A DNA stretch of 64,000 nt, taken from Salmonella enterica subsp. houtenae serovar Houten (lineage in GTDB: Bacteria > Pseudomonadota > Gammaproteobacteria > Enterobacterales > Enterobacteriaceae). The notes beneath the pieces are model-generated. The model saw only the letters and a program-made list of their open reading frames with translations. It did not search any database and was not told the DNA's origin. The stretch spans positions 2,852,001 to 2,916,000 of the forward strand of contig LS483478.1 of assembly GCA_900478215.1 (NCBI GenBank). The letters are read 5' to 3'. Below, piece after piece: positions 1-7,624 of the stretch (positions within the stretch are counted from its first letter, which is position 1; each line of letters begins with the position of its first letter). The translations under genes and the position numbers were made by a program.

Positions 1-289
1 TTTTTCGGGCCACAACCGACAGGCAAGGATGAATTATCGAGTTGGTGTCTTCCTCTTTCATCGAGGCCAGTTCGTCAGCGATACGCGGCAGCAACGTTTC
101 AAATACTGGCTTAAGCTCATCAAATTTTTTGGAGTCAACCTTACCGTCTGCTGGCAGCAGGGAGCGAATGCTCCCGAAGTCAGTCATCATCCCTGCGAGG
201 AGCGGCAGTAGTTTGCGTGTAACCTTGAGCTGATCAAACACGTTGAGTTTTGCGGCGCGGTATTCCACGCCATTAATATTGCATTCCAT
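1..289 (-). CDS. phage tail assembly chaperone (partial, cut by window edge)
   Basis: Reading frame open from an ATG at 289 to the left edge, about 96 codons, so its C-terminus lies outside the window. It starts MECNINGVEYRAAKLNVFDQ and continues as a helical, leucine-rich chain (motif LKVTRKLLPLLAGM). This resembles the small chaperones that follow the tail tube gene in contractile and long-tailed phages and precede the tape measure. The gene starts 4 bases after the tube-protein stop, as expected for a coupled tail operon. In many phages this gene has a programmed frameshift extension, which cannot be judged here because the end is missing. Assignment rests on position and character, with no diagnostic motif. 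Confidence 0.6.
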   Translation of the reverse strand, partial: MECNINGVEYRAAKLNVFDQLKVTRKLLPLLAGMMTDFGSIRSLLPADGKVDSKKFDELKPVFETLLPRIADELASMKEEDTNSIIHPCLSVVARK

Positions 290-292
290 CTG

Positions 293-733
293 TTAGAACT
301 CCCCGAGAACTTCGTCAATCTTGCCGCAATCAAATACCCAGGCGACCGTTCCGGCTACCTTCGGGTTATTCCAGTCAGGCTGTTTCTGGAAAGCACAGGA
401 GCGCGCCGTACCGATATCACCGGACACCCTGTTACGCACGACGATCACGTTATTTCCCCACAGCGCTGACGACATGCGCTGCGCGTTGTACATGATGGAA
501 AGCTTTTTGTTTAGAGGGGATGTTTTAAGCAGGGTGACGGTAATAACGCCACTATTGCCGCCGTGGAGGCTGTGCATCACTTCACCGTCAGAACCGATAG
601 TCATCGTGTTCTTTGCCTCGGTCATCGTGACCGTGATCCCCTCTTCGGAGTTGGCAGAACCAGCCCCAAGATCTAATGAACCTGTCGGCCCGGAAAAAGA
701 AGCCGAAATATCAAGAAAAGAGTAAGCACCCAT
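293..733 (-). CDS. phage tail tube protein, DUF3277 family
   Basis: A 146-residue protein starting MGAYSFLDISASFSGPTGSL, with the look of the DUF3277 phage family. It is rich in beta-prone and glycine/serine segments (EEGITVTMTEAKNTMTIGSD) and has no membrane segment or signal peptide. It directly follows the DUF3383 tail sheath gene, the place where contractile-tail phages keep the inner tube protein, so the likely role is the tube that the sheath contracts around. The length is normal for a tube subunit. Family assignment is from sequence character; the tube function is inferred from order. Confidence 0.75.
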   Translation of the reverse strand: MGAYSFLDISASFSGPTGSLDLGAGSANSEEGITVTMTEAKNTMTIGSDGEVMHSLHGGNSGVITVTLLKTSPLNKKLSIMYNAQRMSSALWGNNVIVVRNRVSGDIGTARSCAFQKQPDWNNPKVAGTVAWVFDCGKIDEVLGEF

Positions 734-743
734 TCGATTCTCC

Positions 744-1895
744 TTAACGAACCACGGTAATTGCTACATCGCCGTAATGAACGGCCCCGGCCAGTTTCGC
801 GGCCACCTGAATCGGTACGCCTTTACGCGCTTCACGATCGGTCTGCAGCTGGTTGTCCACAGTATCCGCCCAGGTGTAATACCCTTTGGTCAGGGTGTCG
901 CCGGTTCCGAGTTGCCCCATTGGTCCGCCAGTCCAGATACCTGGTGCAAACAGACCGCTTTTGTCGGCCACATCCAGCACTTTTTCGATGTTGGCGATTC
1001 GGGTCGTTGTACCAGCATCGGTCTGTGGGATCTTCGTGGTGCTGGTGTAAAGCGTGTTGTAGTCGGCTGTCTGTACTGCGTTCTGCAGCCAGTCGAGCCC
1101 GTGACGCTCATCGAAGAAATCGCCGTTACACATCACACCCTGTTCAAGGATGGCTGTATCGTTTTCGTAGTACACGTAAACGTTACAGTTCTTCGCTTCC
1201 AGAGCATTCGCCTGTGATGTACCGATGGTTTCGTAGGTGATGCCAGGCAGTTGCTTGAACTTCAGGGTGATAGTGGTATTGCTGCCGGTGAAGTTGACCG
1301 TAAACGCACGTCCAAACGCTGACAATGCAGCATAGGGACTGGTAGATGAATACTGGATATAGGTCCGGCTGTATTTTGCGGCCTTCAGTTTGGTAGCCAA
1401 ATCGGTTTCAACCGCCGAGCTCAGAATATCCGCTTCGCTCGAAGTTATAGCCAGGATTCGCGAAACGGTCGCAGACTCGATCGCCGACGAAACGGAGATC
1501 AGGTCAGCATCATCCGGATAGTCAGCCACCGGAACGGCCAGATGCAGACCATACCAGGAGTTGTAATCCAGCAACGCGTTAACCGCCTGCAGCAGAGTTT
1601 CAGTAGGGCCAGATTCAGCCGAAGTGAGGCTATCAATCCAGCGACCAACATACAGTTGCGTCGGACGCGGTGACTGGGAGAACCAGACTACAGCTGCTTT
1701 GTATTCCTCACTGTCGACGCCGAAATCATCCCCGATATCTGCCGGATCGGAATACAGGCGCAGACGCTCGGTGATAGGAATAACAGTGGAATTACCCAGA
1801 ATCAGCATCGAACCGAAATTTCGGCCCTGCGCAGCTCTGGCAGAAAGCGTCACGGTTACGTTGGTGACGCGGTTTAAAGGCAAGCCTTTCGCCAT
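744..1895 (-). CDS. contractile tail sheath protein, DUF3383 family
   Basis: A 383-residue protein beginning MAKGLPLNRVTNVTVTLSAR and ending in a basic hydrophobic tail (VAITVVR). I place it in the DUF3383 family, the tail sheath of a group of myovirus-type prophages. It contains the family-like N-terminal part (FGSMLILGNSTVIPITERLR, PTQLYVGRW). The ATG at 1895 is preferred over an in-frame TTG at 1901 because a GGAG ribosome site sits about 8 bases upstream of the ATG. It lies between the neck terminator-like gene and the tube gene, spaced by a few bases on each side. Its presence means the virion has a contractile tail, unlike the siphovirus Gifsy phages. Confidence 0.82.
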   Translation of the reverse strand: MAKGLPLNRVTNVTVTLSARAAQGRNFGSMLILGNSTVIPITERLRLYSDPADIGDDFGVDSEEYKAAVVWFSQSPRPTQLYVGRWIDSLTSAESGPTETLLQAVNALLDYNSWYGLHLAVPVADYPDDADLISVSSAIESATVSRILAITSSEADILSSAVETDLATKLKAAKYSRTYIQYSSTSPYAALSAFGRAFTVNFTGSNTTITLKFKQLPGITYETIGTSQANALEAKNCNVYVYYENDTAILEQGVMCNGDFFDERHGLDWLQNAVQTADYNTLYTSTTKIPQTDAGTTTRIANIEKVLDVADKSGLFAPGIWTGGPMGQLGTGDTLTKGYYTWADTVDNQLQTDREARKGVPIQVAAKLAGAVHYGDVAITVVR

Positions 1896-1897
1896 GA

Positions 1898-2464
1898 TCA
1901 ATCTCCGGTTGAGATCGCGACATTACCGTCGACGATAGATTTAATGTTGTATGTGCGCGTGACTTTGCGGCGTATCTTCACCGTGATGTCATAACGGCGT
2001 AGCCACTGCTGGTTGATAAGTTCAGGAAAGGGGGTAATGGAACTGACATCGCCTAATGTCAGCCCCATCCGATTTAGTTCGGAGTTATTCTGCTCAACAG
2101 ATATCCCATCGCGGAAAATAGAGGCAAACTTCATTCCTGAAGGACCGTAAAATGATGCCATTGCGACAAATGTTTCGTGTCTCCATAGCTCTGTTCCGGA
2201 ATCTGTTTGCCTGATGAATGCTGGATTATCATCAATGGGCCATTCGATGATGCCAAATGCGCACCAGTTCGTTTCAACTGGCAGCAGTGGCGGTTGATCT
2301 TTCTGCCAGCGCGGGCGAACCATCCCAGCAGGCAAGCCGGAAACGTTGCGCATCCACTGGCTTAACAGCCTGTCTAGCGCTTCGTCATAATCCGGATCGC
2401 CGCTGGAGGGTGTCAGCCAGCCGCGCGCTGTGCTGGTGTTATTGCTCAACGGGAGTACCCCCAT
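1898..2464 (-). CDS. phage neck/tail terminator-like protein (LIC_12616/gp12-like)
   Basis: About 188 residues from an ATG at 2464 (MGVLPLSNNTSTARGW). A longer frame up to 2509 exists but would overlap the previous gene more deeply. The pattern of two conserved tryptophan-rich stretches (NWCAFGIIEWPIDDNP, ELWRHETFVAMASFYGP) matches phage proteins annotated LIC_12616 or neck terminator gp12-like. Such proteins cap the tail tube or join it to the neck. The stop is 2 bases from the sheath start, implying translational coupling. No enzymatic motif is visible. Function is from family and position. Confidence 0.6.
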   Translation of the reverse strand: MGVLPLSNNTSTARGWLTPSSGDPDYDEALDRLLSQWMRNVSGLPAGMVRPRWQKDQPPLLPVETNWCAFGIIEWPIDDNPAFIRQTDSGTELWRHETFVAMASFYGPSGMKFASIFRDGISVEQNNSELNRMGLTLGDVSSITPFPELINQQWLRRYDITVKIRRKVTRTYNIKSIVDGNVAISTGD

Positions 2465-2828
2465 CAAACGGCAGCAGCTCGCAATGCGCCTGTACAAAGC
2501 CGGCGCCATATGCGGTGTACGGGTCGACGAATGTCACACGATAATCACGGTTCTGATACGTCACGATATCGGCATCACGGCCAGTCTGCCCCTGCGTGAG
2601 TCGCTCAGTCGTCACGATAAGGATTGCTCCACTGATAACCTGCCCGGTCTGCATGCGGCGGTTTTCCAGTGAACGGTCAACGGTAACAACTCCGGCAAAC
2701 TGCGTTTTAACTTCGCTGTCGCTACCAATCCCGTCTTCGTCCACTGTCTGTACCCGACGCGTTACCCAAAGGTTGAAGTCACAAAAATCCGGGTCGAAAA
2801 GAACATCGGTTACATCAAGAATCGGCAT
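2439..2828 (-). CDS. phage head-tail joining protein, hypothetical
   Basis: A 129-residue protein starting MPILDVTDVLFDPDFCDFNL, with a beta-rich body (TQFAGVVTVDRSLENRRMQT, AILIVTTERL) and a conserved-looking VTFVDPYTAYGAGFVQA close. I do not recognise a named family. It sits between the HK97 gp10-like protein and the neck terminator-like protein, overlapping both by 14 to 26 bases. In comparable phages this place is held by a head-tail stopper or neck protein, so that is the best guess. No membrane segment or signal sequence is seen. Confidence 0.55.
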   Translation of the reverse strand: MPILDVTDVLFDPDFCDFNLWVTRRVQTVDEDGIGSDSEVKTQFAGVVTVDRSLENRRMQTGQVISGAILIVTTERLTQGQTGRDADIVTYQNRDYRVTFVDPYTAYGAGFVQAHCELLPFDGGTPVEQ

Positions 2829-3369
2829 CTTTATCCCTCACTACATGGGTTATTGAGGCGAGATATTTGCCAGTATCGTAAAGAGGCTTAGCCAAAGTGG
2901 TGCCCGGAGATTCACCAGCAGCACGCCGCGCAAGTTCCGCTTTCGCACCTTTACGCCCACGGCGCGCACGCGCTTCAACGGTGCTATCTGCAAGCGGAGT
3001 AAAATTGGCAGCTTTGATGTGATTTTTCACCCCTCTTGCAGCCACTGTACCTGCGCGGTTGAGTGCTCTTTCCGCTCCCGCCGCATTACCATCAAGCGCA
3101 GCCTGTGCCGCAGCTTTAAGCTGTGGCATCGTCTGGTCTTCAACTGATTTAACGCCGGGTACAAGATGCGGACGTGGTGGGATGTTTTGTGCAGGTGAAC
3201 CGTATTCGTTGATATACCCAATCCCGGCATTACCGAACGACACATCATCCCGATCGCTGTCTTCCGCAGGGATACCGACCAGCACATCCTTTTTGGTTAG
3301 CGACTTTAGCGCATCCAGTATTGCCTGAGCGTTATCAACCCTCGTTGTTACACCGCTTTTGAAACTCAT
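2815..3369 (-). CDS. phage morphogenesis protein, HK97 gp10-like
   Basis: A 184-residue protein. The N-terminal half has the segment LTKKDVLVGIPAEDSDRDD followed by IGYINEYGSPAQNIPPRPHL. That pattern (glycine, NEYG, then a proline-rich PPRPFL-type turn) is typical of HK97 gp10-like tail completion and virion morphogenesis proteins. The C-terminal half is alanine and arginine rich with an ARRGRKGAKAELARRAAG stretch and ends near YDTGKYLASITHVV. It overlaps the DUF4054 gene upstream by 4 bases and the following gene by 14, consistent with one operon. The role is joining head and tail. Confidence 0.65.
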   Translation of the reverse strand: MSFKSGVTTRVDNAQAILDALKSLTKKDVLVGIPAEDSDRDDVSFGNAGIGYINEYGSPAQNIPPRPHLVPGVKSVEDQTMPQLKAAAQAALDGNAAGAERALNRAGTVAARGVKNHIKAANFTPLADSTVEARARRGRKGAKAELARRAAGESPGTTLAKPLYDTGKYLASITHVVRDKDADS

Positions 3370-3773
3370 AGCTGGCGTCCCCCCGCACCGAACATCGTGA
3401 TCAGCTGATAAAATTCAGCGCCATACCGGGTGTTATTCCAGAAGCCTGCGTCAGGGTTTAGCGTCGCGCTGGTGTCATAGCTGACGCTTACCTTGTCAAC
3501 GGACTTGGAGGACTGAACACCATTGGTTGAACCGCCCGGACCGCCAACCAGCATCGCCCGGCTATCTGCCGCCCAGAGCGTCATATAGTGCGCAACGAAC
3601 AACTCGGCAAAGTACGGAAACAACTTTTTGCCGGTGACGTTTTCGCTCAGTAGTTCATCGGCCAGATTCAGACGGAACTCGATTTGGACGTCGGGATATT
3701 TTGCCGGGTCAGCAAACTGCGGGAAGTCGCGGCGAAAATCACTTACTGTTGGCAGGCTTTGATTCTTTGGCAT
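3366..3773 (-). CDS. phage head-tail connector, DUF4054 family
   Basis: About 135 residues from an ATG at 3773 (MPKNQSLPTVSDFRRDFPQF), chosen because a GGGGCGA ribosome site lies just upstream; an ATG at 3785 would add four residues. The opening with FRRDFPQFADPAKYPD, the following NLADELL helix and LFVAHYMTLW are typical of DUF4054, a phage adaptor family that binds the portal ring. It lies immediately downstream of the STY1053-like gene and upstream of the gp10-like gene. No catalytic residues are expected or seen. Confidence 0.68.
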   Translation of the reverse strand: MPKNQSLPTVSDFRRDFPQFADPAKYPDVQIEFRLNLADELLSENVTGKKLFPYFAELFVAHYMTLWAADSRAMLVGGPGGSTNGVQSSKSVDKVSVSYDTSATLNPDAGFWNNTRYGAEFYQLITMFGAGGRQL

Positions 3774-4107
3774 CTTTCGCCCCATTACCGCCAGTCCGGG
3801 CGGAAGTAATCTGCGCCTGCAGGCTGTCGTTCTGCTCCTGCAGCTTGAGCAGAGCGTCTTTCAGATCGGCAATCAGTTTATCTTTATCGGCAATCTGCGC
3901 CTGAAGGCTGTCAATAACGGGTTGCTGGTCATCAGTTTCATTCGATCCGCTTTCGGAAAGCTCAGCGTGCGCCCGGGTAAACCAGTGCGACGCGACCTCT
4001 TCTGGTACGTTATGCCGTCCCCGGCCAAACTCCTGTTTTGACTGATCGCCGAGCGTCAGCGTAAACGGGGTGTGAACATGGATGGTAACCAGCTTTTCTT
4101 TCGCCAT
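3739..4107 (-). CDS. small coiled-coil phage protein (STY1053-like)
   Basis: About 122 residues from an ATG at 4107 with a GAAGGAAAC ribosome site. The N-terminal half (KLVTIHVHTPFTLTLGDQSK, then EFGRGRHNVPEEVASHWFTR) is a small folded domain. The C-terminal half is a heptad-like coiled coil (SLQAQIADKDKLIADLKDAL) ending in a lysine-rich, probably flexible tail. The arrangement resembles small proteins called STY1053 family phage-associated proteins. It sits between the major capsid and connector genes and overlaps the connector start by 35 bases. Its role is unknown; a capsid accessory or adaptor protein is plausible. Confidence 0.58.
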   Translation of the reverse strand: MAKEKLVTIHVHTPFTLTLGDQSKQEFGRGRHNVPEEVASHWFTRAHAELSESGSNETDDQQPVIDSLQAQIADKDKLIADLKDALLKLQEQNDSLQAQITSARTGGNGAKDAKESKPANSK

Positions 4108-4148
4108 TTTTAGTTTCCTTCTGGCCCCTTTCGGGGCCATTCTGGTTA

Positions 4149-5090
4149 TCAGATACCGTCCACGTAGGACAGGGTTTCTTTGTACACTGGCTCAACCGCA
4201 CCGAGCTTGCCGTAGTAGGTCGCAATCTGGTACAGACCACGATACTGAACAGGAACGCTTTGCAGCGGAACCAGTGGATAGCGGACGTATTTCTTATCGT
4301 TGGTGTAGGCGACCATACGGTCTTTACCGCCAACCCCGCGCCCTTTCAGCCATTTTACCGCTTTGATTTCCAGCGGAACGCCGTTCTGGTGGAAAGCGAT
4401 AGTGTTCACAGCCAGATAGGTCAGCAGTGACTGGTTACCCGCTTCGGAAACCTTACGGCTCGCCAGCAATGAATACTGCTCTGGCGGAATGCGCAGATCA
4501 GAAGGCACGACGGAATAACCGGATGCTGCCCAGGCATTCGACAGAATGCTGTTTACGCTGTCGAGGATCTCATCGTTGGTGGAGTTAGCCCAGGTCTTCG
4601 TTGCGTTGTTCAGCGTCACACCAACGAGATTCGTCAGACCTTTCAAACCAAGCGCTTCGTCTCCGACGTAAACCTGTTCGTCGTTATCCATCTGCCATTT
4701 AAGCTGCATCCCGTCGTACTTCTGAGTGTCGATCGGACGGCCTACCTGCTGTGCCGCAGCCAGCTCAACAACAGTCCATCCCAGCTCCATCCCCCAAAGG
4801 TTCAGCGGATTGCCGTCTTTACTGATATCAACATTAACGCCAGCAATGGCAGTTGAATCTTTGCCTACCCAGTTTTTACCATTCGGATTAGCGCCAGAAC
4901 CCGCCACGCCAAAACTGGTATTCGTCCAGCTGGAAATGTCATCTGCGATAGAGACGTCTTCGCGCAACTGGATATCACGTGTCCAGGTATAACCCACCAG
5001 TGGCAGATTCAGCCCCTGGTCGAGTCGCTCCAGCTCCCCGATGAGAAAGGCACCGGAGCTATCAACGGTTGCCTGATCAAAAGTAATCAT
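4149..5090 (-). CDS. major capsid protein, DUF2184 family
   Basis: A 313-residue protein starting MITFDQATVDSSGAFLIGEL. Features of the DUF2184 phage capsid family are visible: an N-terminal arm, WTRDIQLREDVSIADDISSW, a central helix IDTQKYDGMQLKWQMDNDEQ, and a C-terminal part with RYPLVPLQSVPVQYRGLYQI. It follows the cement protein gene by 11 bases. The size is typical for an HK97-fold coat protein without a cleaved delta domain. An HK97 fold is inferred from family knowledge. Confidence 0.8.
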   Translation of the reverse strand: MITFDQATVDSSGAFLIGELERLDQGLNLPLVGYTWTRDIQLREDVSIADDISSWTNTSFGVAGSGANPNGKNWVGKDSTAIAGVNVDISKDGNPLNLWGMELGWTVVELAAAQQVGRPIDTQKYDGMQLKWQMDNDEQVYVGDEALGLKGLTNLVGVTLNNATKTWANSTNDEILDSVNSILSNAWAASGYSVVPSDLRIPPEQYSLLASRKVSEAGNQSLLTYLAVNTIAFHQNGVPLEIKAVKWLKGRGVGGKDRMVAYTNDKKYVRYPLVPLQSVPVQYRGLYQIATYYGKLGAVEPVYKETLSYVDGI

Positions 5091-5101
5091 TCGTCTGTTC
5101 C

Positions 5102-5599
5102 TTAAATCTTCCAGGAGATTTCTGCGTTGCCGTTAGCGTCACCGGCCCCCGTAAAAAAAGCATCAGGTAACGCGGCTGTTTTGCCTGTCACCTCTGCAGC
5201 CATGATCCCGCCAAGTGGAACCGGGATGGAAGCATCGTCTGATACCACGATGTACACCACGCCCCCTTTTTTAACGGACGAAGCATCAGCACCCACGTTT
5301 ACCGTCATGTACCCACGCTTCATGGCGTCGCCCGGGAAATTCTTATCAGTACCCACCTGGCGAACCATGTCTGGTTGCGATGTGGTCGGATACGGACGAA
5401 CGTAGATACCCTTCACCTTGTCGACGGTGTCACCCTCCGCCAGCGGCACGAAAAAGCCGTCAGCGTCGTATTTGCCAGCCAGACCATACGCTGCGAAGGC
5501 GTTATCGGATTTAAGGATCACCGGTTCGACGGTTAAGTCCTGCGGGCGAGAGATAGCCCCGGCAATGCCAACAGGCATCCGGTACAGATATGCAGTCAT
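5102..5599 (-). CDS. capsid cement/decoration protein, Gp24-like
   Basis: A 165-residue beta-rich protein starting MTAYLYRMPVGIAGAISRPQ. It has repeated short glycine-bounded segments (AAYGLAGKYDADGFFVPLAE, DASSVKKGGVVYIVVSDD, VPLGGIMAAEVTGKTAALPD). This is the pattern of phage structural cement proteins that sit on the capsid surface and stabilise the shell. It lies between the protease/scaffold gene and the major capsid gene, the usual position for decoration proteins. No signal peptide is present. The function is inferred from family resemblance and order. Confidence 0.65.
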   Translation of the reverse strand: MTAYLYRMPVGIAGAISRPQDLTVEPVILKSDNAFAAYGLAGKYDADGFFVPLAEGDTVDKVKGIYVRPYPTTSQPDMVRQVGTDKNFPGDAMKRGYMTVNVGADASSVKKGGVVYIVVSDDASIPVPLGGIMAAEVTGKTAALPDAFFTGAGDANGNAEISWKI

Positions 5600-5603
5600 T
5601 GGA

Positions 5604-6836
5604 TTATCCTTTGCGGTTAGACCAGAAGTCGGCGTTTTGTTTGTTCAGGGAAGCGATGCTGGTCATGCCCATGCCTGGACGTTGTGCATCGCCCGTGGTG
5701 CTGCGGGTGTTTCTCCCTTTTGCAATCTCAGATACGGCGTTAAACGCCATATCAACCGATTGTTTAGGTAATTTGCGGATATCAGCGTCACCGACAACCT
5801 GGCGAACCAGTGTTTTGTCTGCTGCCGCCAGCACATCACGTTTAAATGCGGTCGGTTTCACCTTACGGCTCAGATCGATACCCGGGATAATGACTTCAGC
5901 GCGATAGGCAGAATCACCAGTAATCGTGGTTTCCTCTTCGTTGTCCTCGCCGTCGCCGGTCGGGTCTTTCTTATCTTTATCATCAGGAGTGTCAGCATTA
6001 TCGCCCGTTGCCGTTCCTTCCAGCTTAGCCAGCAGGGCCTTGAGCAGGGTTTTGATATCGTCCTCGCCGTCGCCGGTCACATCTCCGCCCATCTCCGGCT
6101 TTTTGTCCGGCAATGGTTGTTGCGGTGAAAGGTTAATGTTGAGATTAACGCCGCCCGGCAGATCACCTTCATCACCCGTTACAGCCGCTGGCGCTGAGTC
6201 CAGCAGTTCGTTCATGGTGTCCGAGTCACCTGTTTTGATGGCCGTGCGCATGCGGGTCCACCAGCTTTTCTTTTGATTTGCCATTGTGTCTCTGTCTCCA
6301 ATTGCACAACGATTTCCGGCTCTGCCCTTAGGGACAAGAGCCACATGGTTTCCGGTAATATCGACCTGCCTAGCTTTGCCCGGTTCGGTCTGCTCGTACT
6401 CCGCGTCATAACCACACGACACTTCGCGCAGACCATCCTCGATTAGCTGAATGGCGCTTTCGTCTTTGACTATAAGGTCAGCCAGCATCAAATCAGACTG
6501 GTCTCCGGTCCCGCGTCGAACGTTCTGAAGATGCCCGACAGCAAGCTCTTTCCAGTTTTCGGGATTCACCAGCCGCACATTCCCGTTTTCATCTTCAGGA
6601 TGCAGGATCGTGATGCTCATCCCTTCAAATGAGGCGAGCGTGGCCGGATGGAATACCTGCTCAGGAGAGCGCGTTACGACTATCTCACCGAACTTGTCAG
6701 GCTTGAGGTTTGGCAGATCAGCAGCGCCGTAAAGCTGCTTACCCGTTCGACCTATCGGCACGTCTTTACACAGCAGGGAGCCGTCAGCCAGCTGATAGCG
6801 GGTTTCCCCCAGCCGGGTATTGAAAAAATATTTCAT
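5604..6836 (-). CDS. phage prohead protease fused to scaffold, DUF2213 family
   Basis: A 410-residue protein. Residues 1-180 look like the DUF2213 domain, a phage head-maturation protease, with segments FHPATLASFEGMSITILHPE, REVSCGYDAEYEQ and a conserved ITGNHVALVPKGRAGNRCAI. Residues 185 to about 330 are acidic, low-complexity and lysine/aspartate rich, as in scaffolding proteins. The C-terminal part (SRKVKPTAFKRDVLAAADKT) may be a coat-binding domain. An in-frame ATG at 6284 (residue 185, MANQKKSWWTRM) could start a separate scaffold product. It is followed 4 bases later by the cement gene. Protease plus nested scaffold is the usual layout in such phages. Confidence 0.72.
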   Translation of the reverse strand: MKYFFNTRLGETRYQLADGSLLCKDVPIGRTGKQLYGAADLPNLKPDKFGEIVVTRSPEQVFHPATLASFEGMSITILHPEDENGNVRLVNPENWKELAVGHLQNVRRGTGDQSDLMLADLIVKDESAIQLIEDGLREVSCGYDAEYEQTEPGKARQVDITGNHVALVPKGRAGNRCAIGDRDTMANQKKSWWTRMRTAIKTGDSDTMNELLDSAPAAVTGDEGDLPGGVNLNINLSPQQPLPDKKPEMGGDVTGDGEDDIKTLLKALLAKLEGTATGDNADTPDDKDKKDPTGDGEDNEEETTITGDSAYRAEVIIPGIDLSRKVKPTAFKRDVLAAADKTLVRQVVGDADIRKLPKQSVDMAFNAVSEIAKGRNTRSTTGDAQRPGMGMTSIASLNKQNADFWSNRKG

Positions 6837-6850
6837 GTTTTACCTGCGAT

Positions 6851-7624
6851 TCAGGCGAGATAAGAATGAGGGTTGGGGAAGACGATCTCTTTATAACAGC
6901 GGCAGTTCGGGAGCTCGCCAGCGTGACCGGTCATGCCGTCAAGCGTTGGAGGTCGTCCCCATTCGACAAACTTCCCTTCCATCTCCCGATGAGAATGCCG
7001 GACGTCGCCATCTTCGGCTGTACGCCAGATATAACCATTCGAGCCGATTGACAGCGCACGCGCCTGATCAAGCGCGCCGGTTGCACGTCCAAGCTCGGTA
7101 CGGGCGATAAGATTCGCTCGTGAGCGTGACACGTCACCGGACGCTGCTATCTCTTTCGCGAATGGCTCAGCCCGTCCGCCAGTCACAACAGCCTCAATAG
7201 CCTTGTTCTGGATGTCGTACACCCTGTCAGCAGCTTCAAGGGGTAGCGATTTGATGTACCTGACCTGCTGCGCGATGATGGACTGCATCACCTGACCTAC
7301 CGGGGCGCGGTCGACCATGTTGCGCAGCTCTGCGCTGATGTTCCGGCTGTGCTGACGCCACTGCTTTTCATTCTGGCGCGCAATGTCGGCGGTAAAGTTC
7401 ACAGCAACCTTCGTCGCCCACGGCGTTATAATTTCGCTGTAGCGCTCCAGGGCTTCCATGATTTCGGTGACGCTATCATTTGAACCATCGTAGTGCCCTT
7501 TTACGATATCCCCGACCGCCCGCGCTATCTGCCGTAGGCTCGTTCGATATCGGATCTCCGCCTGTCGGCTCTGGCGGTTTGTCGACAAGTTCGCCGATGT
7601 CGGGCGGCGCTTCGTCTTCGGCAT
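6851..7624 (-). CDS. phage head morphogenesis protein, MuF/SPP1 gp7-like
   Basis: About 257 residues from an ATG at 7624 (MPKTKRRPTSANLS) with GAGGA upstream; its start overlaps the portal gene by 149 bases. The C-terminal half carries the signature of the Mu F/SPP1 gp7 minor head family: SRSRANLIARTELGRATGAL, then YIWRTAEDGDVRHSHREMEG and a closing GELPNCRCYKEIVFP with a paired-cysteine CRC. These minor capsid proteins enter the head with the portal and help start DNA ejection. Helical N-terminal part (ISAELRNMVDRAPVGQVMQS). No toxin domain is fused to the C-terminus, unlike some MuF proteins. Confidence 0.78.
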   Translation of the reverse strand: MPKTKRRPTSANLSTNRQSRQAEIRYRTSLRQIARAVGDIVKGHYDGSNDSVTEIMEALERYSEIITPWATKVAVNFTADIARQNEKQWRQHSRNISAELRNMVDRAPVGQVMQSIIAQQVRYIKSLPLEAADRVYDIQNKAIEAVVTGGRAEPFAKEIAASGDVSRSRANLIARTELGRATGALDQARALSIGSNGYIWRTAEDGDVRHSHREMEGKFVEWGRPPTLDGMTGHAGELPNCRCYKEIVFPNPHSYLA

